Both the position numbers and the translations under genes were made by a program. Below, piece after piece: positions 10,615 to 21,342 of a stretch of 64,000 nucleotides of DNA. Position 1 is the first letter of the stretch, and each line of letters starts with the position of its first letter. Source of the stretch: Bedellia somnulentella (taxonomy: Eukaryota; Arthropoda; Insecta; Lepidoptera; Bedelliidae); NCBI GenBank assembly GCA_963576735.1, contig OY755188.1:14682323-14746322 (forward strand), in the 5' to 3' direction. The notes under the pieces are model-generated. The model was not told where the DNA came from. It ran no database searches and saw nothing but the letters and a program-made list of their open reading frames with translations.

Positions 10615-10853
10615 GCTGTATAGTGTCGGCTTATAATAGCACTACCTCATTTCTTCCGGTGGGTGTACGTAAGAGGCGACTAACGGTATTGAGGGCTTTT
10701 GAGGGATTTTTGGGCGATGCGGAGACCCATCACCAACAACCTTTATTTTACCCTTTTTTCCCCACAAAAATTTCCAAAAGTGGCTGAGGAATTTGTAATT
10801 GTTTAGCTCTGGCTAACCCTTCTAGGGAAATATAGCCTAGTACATGTATGTAG
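10615..10853 (+). mobile_element. SINE-A copy in gene A intron 1
   Basis: Type 1a head (GCTGTATAGTGTCGGC), nearly full length. A short deletion removes GTTG from the GCGATGCGGTTGGAG motif, and the tail is decayed. Confidence 0.8.
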
Positions 10854-10959
10854 GTATCTCTTATTTAAGTTTGGAAGTTACTGAAGGATTAAGAATAAAA
10901 TTACAGTTGTAGTTAATATTTTTAAACCTCAGGCCCCTGTAATGCGGGAAAAACTTGAA

Positions 10960-11056
10960 TGAGAATATCGATTTATATGAATGAAGTGATAGAAGATAAC
11001 AAGTCCGTAAAATGTGGCGTTCGCTAGCCTGTGCTTATCCAAATGGGAAATAATAG
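10960..11056 (+). mobile_element. RTE LINE 3'-end relic
   Basis: A diverged match to the RTE 3' end: AAAATGTGGCGTTCGCTAG, then CCAAATGGGAAATAATAGTG. Confidence 0.45.
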
Positions 11057-11203
11057 TGTAGTTAGTTAACGTATCTATGATCCTGTTTTCTTTTCAAAGC
11101 CATCACAGAAAATTGTTAAGAGCACTGGTCCTTGGTCGCCGTGGTAGGTGGACGATCTAGAAGGTTATAATACTTTGTTTCACCCTATTTCCTATTCTAG
11201 TAA

Positions 11204-11454
11204 TACATATATGCATATACTCACGGCTACAAATCCCTAAAAAGGGTATTCAGAGCTTCAGAATCAGAAAATTCTTCAGCTACTTTTGGAAGTTAAGTGT
11301 GGAAAAGATTGTAATATATAGGTTTTTGGTGATGGTTCTCTAACTGTATCGCCCAAAAATCACTTAAAAATCCCCGATACCCTTAGTCGCCTCTTACGAT
11401 CAACCATAGGAAGAAATGGGGAAGTAGTGCTGGGGTAGCCAATCCTACACAGCT
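11204..11454 (-). mobile_element. SINE-A copy, diverged
   Basis: Tail, AGGGTATTCAGAGC block, core and a mutated head (CCAATCCTACACAGC) are recognisable along the whole length. An older copy. Confidence 0.72.
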
Positions 11455-11699
11455 ATTCTAATAATAATCATCGTTATAAATTTTTGATTCAATATCTAGG
11501 TAACAATATTTTTTCCGCGGTTGATATAAAAGCGACTCAGGGTTTTGGTGTGGACCAGCCATACCTTACTACAAAAGTGACTCAATATTTGACTTTATTG
11601 GATTATATGACAAAAGTATAAAATTATGTCATTGAAACCCAAAAAATATATAGTTTGTAGAGAGACAAAAGATAAAAATTTTGTATGAAAAACAAGAGA

Positions 11700-11815
11700 A
11701 TGTATGAAAATATTAAGGAGTGTAAATGTAGATCGAGAACTTGCTAAGATCGTACAAAGTGGCGATCGGTAGTCTCTGCCTACATAAATAAGAATGAATG
11801 GCGTAAATTTATGTT
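11700..11815 (+). mobile_element. RTE LINE 3'-end relic
   Basis: TGTATGAAAATATTAAGGAG, CGTACAAAGTGGCGATCGGT and AGTCTCTGCCTAC match the RTE 3' end. The tail is decayed. Confidence 0.55.
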
Positions 11816-11935
11816 AGTTTTGAATAACTAATCTGTAGTTTTACAAGATGGATAATAAAGTAACTCAGTATCAATACCCATGATCTGAGATTTGAAAAAA
11901 AGATGATTTGATAATAAAATAATTTAATAAAAACA

Positions 11936-12109
11936 TTTACATATACTCACGGCTACAAATCCCTAGAAGGGGTAGCCGGAGCCAAGGAATTAGAAATTCC
12001 TCAGCCACTTTTGGAAGTTGCATGGGGAAAAGATGGTCAAATAAAAGTTGTTGGTGATGGGTCTCCAACCGCATCGCCCAAAAATCCCTTAAAAGCCCCA
12101 ATACCGTTA
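11936..12109 (-). mobile_element. SINE-A copy, 5'-truncated
   Basis: Intact 3' two thirds up to CCCCAATACCGTTA, after which the head is replaced by AT-rich sequence. Confidence 0.8.
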
Positions 12110-12367
12110 ATTAAATAAATAAAAACAATTTAAACATTAAACAAAGATAGGGTTAAATATTTGAAACCATGTGCTTTCTTTTTATTTTTAACTTTTTACC
12201 TATATTCTCGGCTCAGTTTTCCCATAAATGGATCGCTTTTCGTCTGTCTCCAACTATCTTTTATTGAACAACATCTTTTAGCCTTCAGATTCCAAAATTG
12301 ACTAGAGATTATTCTTTATTTGAGATTTATATTAATAAAAATTTAACCCAAAAATTTAATTTCATAA

Positions 12368-12690
12368 ACCGTGATAGCCCAGTGGGTAGAACACTCGGTT
12401 ATCGTGCAAACGACTAGTGTTCAAATCCTGGGTCGGGCCTACACCAATTTGTCTTTTCTAAAGACATATGTGTGGTTAATTTATCATGGTTGTTAACGGT
12501 GAGGGAAAACATCGTGAGGAAACCCACATGGCTGAGTTGTACTTAGTCATGTGACAGTGTATTCGTACAAAACGGCGATAGGCCTGCCCCCTATTCATAC
12601 CTTCTCTGGACACTAGATGGCGCTGCCATGTGAGTTCAGACGTATTGGTACCTCTGCCAACCCTTTCGGGGATAAACGGCGTTAACGTTT
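12368..12690 (+). mobile_element. SINE-B copy, tRNA-headed
   Basis: tRNA-like head (GATAGCCCAGTGGGTAGAAC ... GTTCAAATCC), the GAGGGAAAACATCGTGAGG core seen in Metulj-type lepidopteran SINEs, then CCTCTGCCAACCCTTTCGGG and GGCGTTAACG at the 3' end. It carries the GACACTAGATGGCGCTGCC variant block shared with the copies at 38510 and 39690. Confidence 0.82.
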
Positions 12691-13471
12691 AAAAACTTAA
12701 AGAAAACTAAAAAGTGGCTGAGAAATCGTGAATTCTAGAGAGCGTCTTCATCTTAGGATTATAAGAGAAAATATGTATTTGATTGTTATCAAAACAGCTA
12801 CCACAAGCATAAGCGCCTTTCTGAACCTATAGAACCTTTAAATATTCAAATCAGTTTTAGCAACATTAATCGTTGAACGTAACAGAAAACGAGCCTATAA
12901 AACCTTCACTTTGCGGTGTTTATTATTAAATCTATAATCCTAGAGTTGTCGGTTAGTTAAGATCGGCGATACCAAGGGAAAGTGCTCCGCGACTGTTTGA
13001 AGGGTCTCATATAAAATTGAAAGGGAATGTAATACTTTCAGTTTTGCGCCTTTTTATGTACTTAGTAGCCTCGGTAACATATGTTGTAATGAGCTTAGGC
13101 CGCGTTGATGTCTTTTGTACGTGCACTTTTTATGTCGACAATTTTGTTTTATTTTAAAGAAGCATTACGTATGTTGACGATCGTCTTATTTTTTATTGAC
13201 GTTTTAGGGTCATGAGTTTGTTTCATTTATTTATAAGTTACACATATATTCAGACTCTAACACTCATACAATTAACTTTCGACACTTGCAGGAGAGGGCA
13301 TGGATGACAAAAAAAACATTGTAAACTTTCAAACCACATCGTACAAATATACAAGTTTTTATAACATAAATTTTGTCTCACTAACATTTTTGTACAACTT
13401 TATTTTATACTGCGTTGACAGAACCATCACTTCATTGATACTCATTATGTTTGACAGTTCGTTGACCAACC
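12691..13471. other. Intron sequence without recognised features
   Basis: AT-rich, with one 69-codon frame (13300-13509) of ordinary intronic composition. The only coding signal is the LINE relic that begins at its end in another frame. Confidence 0.4.
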
Positions 13472-13597
13472 GAGCCACAATGTGGTGTGTATTTTGCCCA
13501 ACGTATTAGTTTGGCTATACAAAGGGGCAATGCCGCCAGCCTCCTTGGTACCTTACCACTAAGCGGCAGCGATTTAGATGATATATTTTTTTTATAA
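13472..13597 (+). pseudogene. C-terminal relic of a non-LTR retrotransposon ORF2
   Basis: One frame reads through [18 protein letters not shown] and ends at a stop at 13595-13597. The block resembles the C-terminal ends of lepidopteran LINE ORF2 proteins ([14 protein letters not shown]), recalled from general familiarity. The upstream part of the protein is not recognisable here, so this is a severely 5'-truncated copy. Lineage is uncertain, perhaps Jockey/R1-like. Confidence 0.5.
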
Positions 13598-13899
13598 TAT
13601 AGTATATAATTTTTAAGTAATTATAATGTATTAGTTTATTATTTTAATTAAATAAGTTTTTTTTTGTTTTACTATTATGTTGAAATATTAATCCTCTAAT
13701 TATGTAAATGACCACATTATATTAGTTTTAAAAATATACCGAGCCACAAATTGATAGTCAACTAAACTAAATGGAATCTAATATATTTTAATTAATTACG
13801 TACTAACCGTCTATTCAATGTGCCTTTGATTATTTAATTATGAATGAGTTTCTTTTGAGATGTTATCCCCGTGTCAAACTTTTACAATATGAAGAAAGC

Positions 13900-14044
13900 T
13901 GTATAGTGTCGGCTTAGTATAGCAGAACCCCGTTTTTTTCCGTGGGTGTGCTTAAGCACGCTTCTTAACGCCTAAGAATATTGGGGCTTTTTAAGGGCCA
14001 TGTCAGCTACCCCTTCTAGGGATTTAAAGCTGTGAGTATATACG
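13900..14044 (+). mobile_element. SINE-A copy with core deletion
   Basis: Head and 3' end are present, but about 100 bases of the core are lost between TTTTTAAGGG and CTACCCCTTCTAGGG. The 12-bp TSD TATGAAGAAAGC lies at 13888-13899 and 14045-14056. Confidence 0.8.
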
Positions 14045-14510
14045 TATGAAGAAAGCCAAAAATGCCTGTCATTATTTTTTGTCAGTCTCATCGATTTTTA
14101 AGAAAATCTTCATCGTTAATTTGCTATATTGTGTAGGTTAAATAAATAAAAGTAGGTAGGTTTAAGTTAAATTTCGCTGCAACATTTAAGAGTCGAATAT
14201 ATAGGCTTTTGAAATGATTTTCTTATCGCTAGAATTACTCTTTCCTTCTATATTTTCACCCCATCTACCTGAATGAAGTTGAAAAATGTTTGGCTCTGAA
14301 GTTGAACAAAATTTGTGATACATTTGCACAAATTTTGTTTACACACATTTTTAAATAATGGTAAAAAAACATTAAAAAGAATCTTTAGAAGGAAGAGTTT
14401 CTTTTATTGCAATATATAGAACCATAAATAAATAAACAAATTGCATATCACTATATATAATAAAAAATAGAAGAAAGTTACAGTTAGCTAACGATGACAT
14501 TATGATAACT

Positions 14511-14640
14511 TCTTAAAACATATCTACTATATAATTTTGTGGTAAACTATTTGATGTTAGTATGTAATAGCAGTGCGTGCTCCGCTACTGACAACCATAA
14601 TTACATCTATTAATCCGTGTATTACGTATACTTACAAAAC
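14511..14640 (+). repeat. Left copy of a ~130-bp local duplication
   Basis: It begins TCTTAAAACATATCTACTAT and ends ACAAAAC. A closely similar copy lies at 15144-15271 in the same orientation, with two SINE-A copies between them. Confidence 0.85.
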
Positions 14641-14641
14641 A

Positions 14642-14903
14642 TACACATACATACATACATACATACATATACTCACGGCTATAAATCCCTAAAAGGGGTA
14701 ACCAGAGCTGAGAAATTAAAAATTCCTCAGCCACTTTTGGTAAGTTGAGTGGGGAAAAGATGGTAGAATAAAGGTTGTTGGTGATGGGTCTCCAACCGCA
14801 TCGCCCAAAAATCCCTTAAAAATCCCCAATCCCGTTTGTCACCTCTTACGTACACCCACTGGAAGAAATGGGGTAGTGCTAATCTAAGCCGACACTACAC
14901 AGC
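14642..14903 (-). mobile_element. SINE-A copy, full length
   Basis: Long (ACAT)n tail, full core and the GCCGACACTACACAGC head. Type 1a. It sits directly at the end of the left 130-bp duplicate. Confidence 0.85.
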
Positions 14904-14907
14904 TATA

Positions 14908-15133
14908 TAATCACGGCCATAAATCCCAAAAAGGGGTAGCCAGAGCTTCAGGCTAGAAACTCCTCAGCCACATTTTGAAGTTGATAGGGGACAAGATGGT
15001 AGAAATAAAGTATCGTTGATGATGGATCTCCAACCGCATCGCCCAAAAACCGCTTAAAAGCCCCATACCCTTAGATGCCTCTAACGACACCCGTGGGTAG
15101 AAAAGGGTAGTGACTTCTTAGCCATCACTACAT
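14908..15133 (-). mobile_element. SINE-A copy, type 1b-like, diverged
   Basis: ATAATCACGGCCATAAATCC through CCCGTGGGTAGAAAAGGGTA to a mutated head (GCCATCACTACATGG). It is head-to-tail with the previous copy, with no tail repeat between them. Confidence 0.75.
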
Positions 15134-15143
15134 GGTAATATAT

Positions 15144-15271
15144 TCTTAAAACATATCTACTATATAATTTTGTGGTAAACTTTTTGATGTTAGTATGTAA
15201 TAGCAGTGCGCGCCGTTACAGACAACCATTATTACATCTATTAATCCGTGCATTACGTATAGTTACAAAAC
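15144..15271 (+). repeat. Right copy of a ~130-bp local duplication
   Basis: Near-identical to 14511-14640 with a few substitutions and a 2-base difference around GTGCGCGCCG. Far longer than a TSD, so it reflects a segmental duplication rather than transposition. Confidence 0.85.
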
Positions 15272-15660
15272 TGACCAATTATGTATATTTCTAACTTCAG
15301 ATCATTTATAATAAAAAGCAAATATGTTTTTTAAAGATACTGTATTTCATGTAATTAATCCATCATCGTCTCACTTCTCTGATGAAATGTGAGATAATGT
15401 ATCTCGTGAACCGTTTTACGTTAATTGTTCATGTCTTGATTAATGATTGGATAGTACGCGTTGTTAGACAAACTGTTTCATAAAAAGATGTTTTACTTAT
15501 TAATCTTATTTGTACAGACCTCTCTTTTTTCTGCTCTCAAAATGTTTAAGTTTTGACATGAATATTTACTTTAGAATTAAAAAGACTTTCTTCGTTACTG
15601 GTATTTATTTAAATTAATTATAACTCTAAGACTTAGAGTCCAAATCTTCGGAGAAAAAAA
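15272..15660. other. Intron sequence without recognised features
   Basis: AT-rich, with no repeat or ORF recognised. Confidence 0.35.
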
Positions 15661-15662
15661 AA

Positions 15663-15734
15663 ATCTTTCCTTTATTTATTCTTTATTTATTAGTAATAAT
15701 CCCCACATGAGGTTTTCATGAACAAAAAGATTTA
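15663..15734 (+). mobile_element. Family-C 3'-end fragment
   Basis: TCTTTCCTTTATTTATTC through AATCCCCACATGAGG to ATGAACAAAAAGAT matches the family-C end. No tRNA-like part is present. Confidence 0.6.
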
Positions 15735-16108
15735 AATTGAAAAATACTTTTTTGTTCAATACTTTAGATTTATTTGTAATTATTGGTAGAAGGTAATTAC
15801 TCTACATCCAAAGTGCAACGCTCTTTCAAATGTCTAACCACCAAGAAAATGACGAGTAAAAGCAAACACTCCTATTTTCTTAGCACCACAACGAGTTTAA
15901 TGGGATCTAGTTTGTTTTTTGCCGTTCACCTCTTGTAATAAGTTACAAATATGCCGACACGTGAACCAAATTAGACCTTATACTTACGTAATAAGATCTA
16001 ATGAAGCTTCGTGATGTAGTTCTCGGATTTAATCCCATCTATAGCAAAATAGCCACGCGCCTCGACCGTCCACCTGTACAAGTCTGACCAAACCACTTTT
16101 ACTTTCAG

Positions 16109-17410
16109 ATCACCATCTCGGCGCTGCTCCTGATCACGACAGCGGCTGAGAAAAAAATCGAACTACAAGATATCGAAGAAGACAATTTGAAGAGTGAAAA
16201 AGAAAAAGAATTAGATAAATCTGACGCACAATCTCAAACGTCTTCAATACCGTTAGATTTCTTGAAAAATGATTTGTTGCGGTATTTTGAAAACCCAACG
16301 CAACAACCTCGTTTTGTTCAACAATATGCAGTTACGGAGCCTCCAGAGAGACCTTCGGTAGCTCCGAAGCCTCAGTATGCTACGGGGCCGAGTGCCCAAC
16401 AAGCAATGGTTGGATATTTATCAAACGTACCAATGCAAATATATCTAGTCCCTCAGTATTACAATGAAGCATCAGGAAACGTTAACCCTGTGCAGTACTC
16501 AGCATCAGCACCGTCTTCACGGTTTTCTCAATACACGGCACCTGAAGCACAGCCACAGTCTAACTACGTAGAAGTTCCAACATACGTCACACCGACTCCT
16601 AAATCATTCATGCATCAGTTCAGTCCACAAATGGCATACGTGACGTTTACTCCTCAACCCGCTCTGGCTTCAGCTTCTCCTCACATGGCTATAGTAACAG
16701 CTCCCGCGGCAATACCAAACAACGCAGCCCCACATCAAATGATCACGTATCAAATGCCAATAATGCAATATCCTACGGCATTGGCAGCACCTCCAGTTTA
16801 TCCAAAAGGATATTATATACCCCGTTCACCAGAACAACCATCCAATGATGAGGCCAATGAGAATGAAATTGATAGTACAAAGCATTATGCACCGCAAACC
16901 GAAGCACCTTATACAAAGTCTGAATATCCGAGATACTATACCTCCCGTACACCAATAAGAGAAGAGTCAAGACATGGTCCGTTACATGAGCTTCCTCCGC
17001 CAAACCCTTTGTTATTCAGACCTCCTCCTTCACATTTGGCTCATTTACCTAAAGCGTTGCCAATATATCGGCCTTTAAGCAAACCTGTGTATGCTCCGGG
17101 ACCAGGAGTTATCGCCAATTCAATAGGCCCAAGACCGGGTGAGCCTTATGGAATACCTTACCGTAAAAGGCCATCATCTTTGTTGGAGTCCTACATTCCA
17201 TCTAGTCTGCAAATTGAATATTTGAAGCGAGGTTACGCGAAAGATCCCTCATCGGTGTTCGATGCTTTATCAGAGCGACAATATCCTCAAGTGGTTCCAA
17301 GACATTATGAACGTGGTTTCCTTCCGAACCAGATGTACCACACTGCAGCTGGTGGGGTCACATATGGTCATTATAAAAGGACACCAAAATCAAATAAACC
17401 CACTCAATAA
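16109..17410 (+). CDS. Gene A exon 2: secreted Pro/Tyr/Gln-rich protein, cuticle- or matrix-like
   Basis: The exon opens after the acceptor TTTACTTTCAG and runs 433 codons to TAA, giving a 438-residue precursor with exon 1. The joined N-terminus is a signal peptide (about residues 1-18). Residues 19-50 are highly charged (Glu/Lys/Asp). The rest is low complexity and Pro/Tyr/Ala/Ser/Gln-rich (PQY, APS, TPTP, PPPNP motifs), with few or no cysteines. A basic RKR at residues 357-359 is a possible processing site. Before residue 32 there is no ATG in this exon, so the true start must be upstream, as proposed at 10215. Such composition is typical of insect cuticular, chorion or silk-associated matrix proteins, but no RR, Tweedle or chitin-binding domain is visible, so the function stays open. 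Gene B downstream has the same layout. Confidence 0.8.
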   Translation: MTISALLLITTAAEKKIELQDIEEDNLKSEKEKELDKSDAQSQTSSIPLDFLKNDLLRYFENPTQQPRFVQQYAVTEPPERPSVAPKPQYATGPSAQQAMVGYLSNVPMQIYLVPQYYNEASGNVNPVQYSASAPSSRFSQYTAPEAQPQSNYVEVPTYVTPTPKSFMHQFSPQMAYVTFTPQPALASASPHMAIVTAPAAIPNNAAPHQMITYQMPIMQYPTALAAPPVYPKGYYIPRSPEQPSNDEANENEIDSTKHYAPQTEAPYTKSEYPRYYTSRTPIREESRHGPLHELPPPNPLLFRPPPSHLAHLPKALPIYRPLSKPVYAPGPGVIANSIGPRPGEPYGIPYRKRPSSLLESYIPSSLQIEYLKRGYAKDPSSVFDALSERQYPQVVPRHYERGFLPNQMYHTAAGGVTYGHYKRTPKSNKPTQ

Positions 17411-17500
17411 TAGAAATTAAGGGCGTCCCCCGAAAAATAGGTTGATATTGATTGTTTGGAAATGCTATAAAGTCTGATTTGATGATATTGATATGACATG

Positions 17501-17506
17501 AATAAA
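17501..17506 (+). terminator. Polyadenylation signal of gene A
   Basis: AATAAA lies 91 bases after the stop codon, followed by T/GT-rich sequence (ATGTTGGTGATTAGTTCATGG) of the kind seen downstream of cleavage sites. It gives a short 3' UTR. Confidence 0.6.
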
Positions 17507-17741
17507 ATATATGTTGGTGATTAGTTCATGGTGTTAAAATTTGATGTTTAACATTTTAATAATATGTTGAAAAATATGATGAAAAAATTTTAATTGGAAC
17601 ATGCTTTGTTTTCATAAAAACCGTATAGGCTCCATTGGCATAACATACATGTGAATTCATTATGTGTCTATATACGCGTAGCTTTAAGATCTGTAACTTT
17701 GATGTTTAACTTTTCATTTAAACAATATAGTTATTCAATAA

Positions 17742-17855
17742 AACTAAATAAACAACATTTTTCCTGCGCGCGCGTTTTTTCCGTCCCTGTCACTCTCAGT
17801 AAATTTGACGTAAGAGTGAGCGCAATAGCTGCAAAATGCGGGGAGGCCCTTAAGT
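17742..17855 (+). repeat. Dispersed ~110-bp repeat, copy 1
   Basis: TCCTGCGCGCGCGTTTTTTC, CCGTCCCTGT, TTTGACGTAAGAGTGAGCGC and AAATGCGGGGAGGC are shared almost exactly with 47759-47874. GC-rich against an AT-rich background. Family unknown. Confidence 0.8.
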
Positions 17856-17859
17856 GTTG

Positions 17860-18194
17860 CACCATTGTAAATTATAGTCCTAATATTGGTACAAACAGTT
17901 GTTATAAATAAGAGAAGTTATTTGTATAATGAACTAATTTATAGATTTGAAAGTGTGTGTTTGATAATAAGTTATAAATAACTTTTTAATACTCATATAA
18001 TGAGGCAATGAAATGATAATTTGTATTGTAAGTGTTGATTATTGTTTTGTGTATGTTGTTTGTTACAAAAGTATCCATTAAATTAGATTGCCAGAAGTTG
18101 TTTTTTATTTTTGTTTATTATTTAAGAAGACTTCGCGGTGAAGAAATAGCATGATTTTCAAAATACATTATACGTAATAGTATAAACTAACGTC
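17860..18194. other. AT-rich intergenic stretch
   Basis: Nothing recognised between the dispersed repeat and the family-C cluster. Confidence 0.35.
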
Positions 18195-18480
18195 TATGAA
18201 CAAATAAATAAAGGAAAGAAAAATTTCGTCACCAGTGGGGATCGAACCCACGACGTCCGGGTATACGCCCCCGCCGCTGTTATTTATTAGTAATAACCCC
18301 CACATAAGGTTTAAATGAACAAAACATTTTAATTCTGTGATAGGCATTCTCAACATTTGCATTCTATCTGTAAAGGAAGACAAATGGCCTACCGAATTTA
18401 AAAAAAAAGAGTTGGGGAACGCTGATGCTAATAAAAAGGTGTAAAAGAAACGAAGTAAAGAACAATTTCGCACTAGTTGC
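18195..18480 (-). mobile_element. Rearranged family-C repeat
   Basis: A reversed tRNA-like 3' half (GGGGATCGAACCCACGACG, 18236-18284) is joined directly to the family-C outer end (TTATTAGTAATAACCCCCAC) and then to the leader (CATTTGCATTCTATCTGTAA) in forward order. It is a scrambled foldback-type copy. Confidence 0.55.
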
Positions 18481-18549
18481 CACTTCATTTCATTTCATTT
18501 ATTTTTGCAATCCATAAAGTTGTATACAGCTGTTATATCGTTTTACTTG

Positions 18550-18596
18550 GCACTGTAGCTCAATTGGCAGCGGAGGCGTATACCTAGAGGTCGTTA
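18550..18596 (+). mobile_element. Family-C tRNA-like 5' half, split by SINE-A
   Basis: GGCACTGTAGCTCAATTGGC through GGCGTATACCTAGAGGTCG is the 5' half of the family-C cloverleaf. A SINE-A has inserted here with the 13-bp TSD CTAGAGGTCGTTA (18584-18596 and 18846-18858). Confidence 0.7.
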
Positions 18597-18842
18597 CATA
18601 CATACATATACTCACGGCTATATATCCCTAGAAGGGGTAGCCAGAGCTTAGGAATTAGAAATTCCTCAGCCACTTTTGGCAAGTTGTGTGGGGAAAAGAT
18701 AGTAAAATAAAGGTTGTTGGTGATGGGTCTCCAACCGCATCGCCCAAAAATACCTTAAACGCCCCCAATACCGTTAGTCGCCTCTTACGTACACCCACCG
18801 GAAGAAATGGGGTAGTGCTATTCTAAGCTGACACTACACAGC
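18597..18842 (-). mobile_element. SINE-A copy nested in a family-C tRNA-like segment
   Basis: Full-length type 1a copy with tail, core and head GCTGACACTACACAGC. Its TSD dates it after the family-C insertion. Confidence 0.87.
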
Positions 18843-19093
18843 CGACTAGAGGTCGTTAGTTAGTAAATAGTAGTAAATTCAGCTAGAAAATCTTAGTTGT
18901 TTAACAAAATTTACTAAGGTTGGCAGAGACCATCTCAAACTCAAAATCCTTCTTATTTCATACTTTTTAGTTATTTTAGGTCTCTGTATTTTGTAGTTGG
19001 TTTTCTTTGACATCCGTTGATCAATGACAAATTACAACGTATAGAGAAAGAAATATCCATCGGCCCAGGGCGTCATTAAATTGCAAAATTATA

Positions 19094-19326
19094 CATATAC
19101 ATACATACATATACTCACGGCTATAAATCCCTTAACGGGGTAGCCAGAGCTTTGGAATGAGAAATTCCTCAGCCACTTTTGGAAGTTGATTGGGGAAAAG
19201 ATGGTAATAATAAATAAATGTTTTTGGTGACGGGTCTCCAACCGCATCACCCAAGAAACACTTTAGAAGCCCCATACCCTTAGTCGCCTCTTACGATCAC
19301 CCACGGATAGAAATGGGGTAGTGTTA
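19094..19326 (-). mobile_element. SINE-A copy, type 1c, slightly 5'-truncated
   Basis: GATCACCCACGGATAGAAAT block and a CAAGAAACACTTTAGAAGCC core, a third sequence type. The extreme 5' end is lost. The TSD TGCAAAATTATA lies at 19082-19093 and 19327-19338. Confidence 0.85.
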
Positions 19327-19629
19327 TGCAAAATTATATTTTTATATTTTTTTTATTTAAAAGTCTAGACTTGTTATATCTAATACACTTTGTATTGTCT
19401 TTAACACAAAAAAAATATGGTGACATGACAACAAAAAATAAGAAATAGGTATTAACAAAGCGAACATATAACAGCAAAATAAAAGACAAAATGGTACAGA
19501 GCTCGGTCTATCCACTACAAGCAGATAGCTCCGATTTTTAGCTCTGACCAAACCTTAAGACTACTTACACTTAAAACTAACTAATCTAATGGGAATAAAG
19601 AGCATAATCATAAGTTGGTACATACTATA

Positions 19630-19735
19630 CCAGTAAAACGTGGGTACTCTGAACACCAGGTGACAAATTTCACATAATGTTCAGAAGTATTAGCACCTCT
19701 GCCTACCCTTCGGGGATATACGGCGGGGACATTTG
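19630..19735 (+). mobile_element. SINE-B copy, strongly 5'-truncated
   Basis: Only the 3' third is present: AAAACGTGGGTACTCTGAAC, CCTCTGCCTACCCTTCGGGG, ATACGGCGGGGAC. Confidence 0.7.
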
Positions 19736-19756
19736 AGTTTAAGTTAATGTAAATAG

Positions 19757-20428
19757 ATAGATAGATAGATAACTCGTTTATTTATGTTAACATAACACCA
19801 CATACAATATGAAAAACATTACATAAAGTGAAAAAAAAAACAATATTTTAAACTTAAAATTAGAAGTATGGTAACACAAACTAGGTCCTAACTCAGTGCT
19901 TGATATTGCCAAGTGGCAAAACACTGGTTTTCAGTTAAGGCCTACACTACACTACACATAATTAATTAATATATAAACAAAATAATCTGTGTCTGCCACA
20001 TTTGAAGTAAACAAAATTGAATAAATAGTAAAGGAACAGACAGTAAACTAAACAAAGCACAACAAAAAAAATAAAATAAAAAACAATATCTTTTAAAATT
20101 ATCTTTAAACATATTCGCTTAGTCTCAGAACATTAAATAATTAAAAGAACAAGAAAAAATTATCAGTATTCACAAATTCTCAAATAAAGTTGCACATGAG
20201 AAAACCAAGCAATACATTTATACATTAGTTATTTTTATTATTTTTATTATTTTACTGGAAGTTTACTTGCACGTGTGAGAAAGTCTTTGAGATATTAATA
20301 ATAGATGAATCTAGCATTAAAATAAAATATTAACCATAAATCCCAATATAATACTAAGACACATTTAAAGCGCCAGGCTCCATAAATTAACAGTACTAAA
20401 GTTAAACATATAGACTTCATATATAATT
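19757..20428. repeat. (GATA)n run followed by an unassigned A-rich block
   Basis: Four to five GATA/TAGA units at 19755-19773 precede ACTCGTTTATTTATGTTAAC, which looks like an antisense LINE 3' end. The following 650 bases are A-rich with no ORF. Confidence 0.3.
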
Positions 20429-20683
20429 AAACATACATACATACATACATATACTCACGGCTATATTTCCCTAGAAGTGGTAGCCAGAGCTAAAGAATTA
20501 TAAATTCCTCAGCCACTTTTGGAAGTTGAGTGGGGAAAAGATGGTAAAAATAAAGGTTTTTGGTGATGGGTCTCCAACCGCATCGTCCAAAAATCCAATA
20601 AAAAACCCCGATACTCTTTGTCGCCTCTTACGACACCCGTGGGTAGAAAGGGGTAGCGACATTCTAAGCCGGCACTACACGGC
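20429..20683 (-). mobile_element. SINE-A copy, type 1b
   Basis: Full-length, (ACAT)n tail to GCCGGCACTACACGGC head. Good match to the 1b copies at 22023, 51826 and 58628. Confidence 0.87.
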
Positions 20684-20939
20684 GATAATATATAATAATG
20701 ATAATTTATATTTAATGAAAGCATGATTGATGATATAGCGGTTTAAAATAATCATATTTTGCCTTTCGTTACATTGTCTCAGTATTGCTTTTACAGGTTA
20801 AATTATAATTTAGATCTCTAATCATACTAGGCTTTCCAAAAATCAAATTACATTAAAATTACGTTTGAATAAGAAGCACTAACTTAAAATCAGCGGCGTG
20901 ACTAACATCCGGAAATCTATTGTGATTGGCCTATCAAAA

Positions 20940-21177
20940 AAATAATATGTGATATACATATTTTTTATTTTCTATCTTTGTCTTCTTTTATCTTTATCTA
21001 ATACGTTCTGTATTACATTGTTTTTCCTATTATTATTATAAAATTTTTTCATGTTTTTTTTTCAAATGTTGTTTGTGTCAAAGCTTTTATTTTTTCTTTT
21101 TATGTTTAACTGTATGTCTCTTGCTCATCTGTGCAGCGAATAAATGTCTCTCTTTCTTTCTTTCTTTCTCTTTCTAT
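20940..21177 (+). repeat. T-rich block with (TTTC)n end, LINE-like tail
   Basis: Ends GCGAATAAATGTCTCTCTTTC followed by (TTTC)n, like the block ending near 3762. It suggests the 3' UTR of an otherwise missing LINE. Confidence 0.3.
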
Positions 21178-21215
21178 ATGCAGCGGTCCAGAAACATGGT
21201 ACTTGTAGATTTGTG

Positions 21216-21300
21216 TGTGGTGTTGTTAGCTTAGAATACCACTAAGGATTTTCTTCACACTTAAGGGGCGTGTTAAGTGTTTGTTGGGCAATATGACTTG
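21216..21300 (+). mobile_element. SINE-A relic
   Basis: GTTAGCTTAGAATACCACTA and TTGTTGGGCAATATGACTTG are decayed head and core blocks. Confidence 0.4.
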
Positions 21301-21342
21301 TATTATAGGATGGTAACTTAACAATATATATATATACATATG

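Noticed and set aside
13300..13509. 69-codon + strand frame after a GCAG acceptor-like site
   Set aside because: Ordinary AT-rich intronic composition and no family resemblance. The true coding relic there is in a different frame.
16773..17003. - strand frame opposite gene A
   Set aside because: Shadow of the Pro-rich + strand coding exon.
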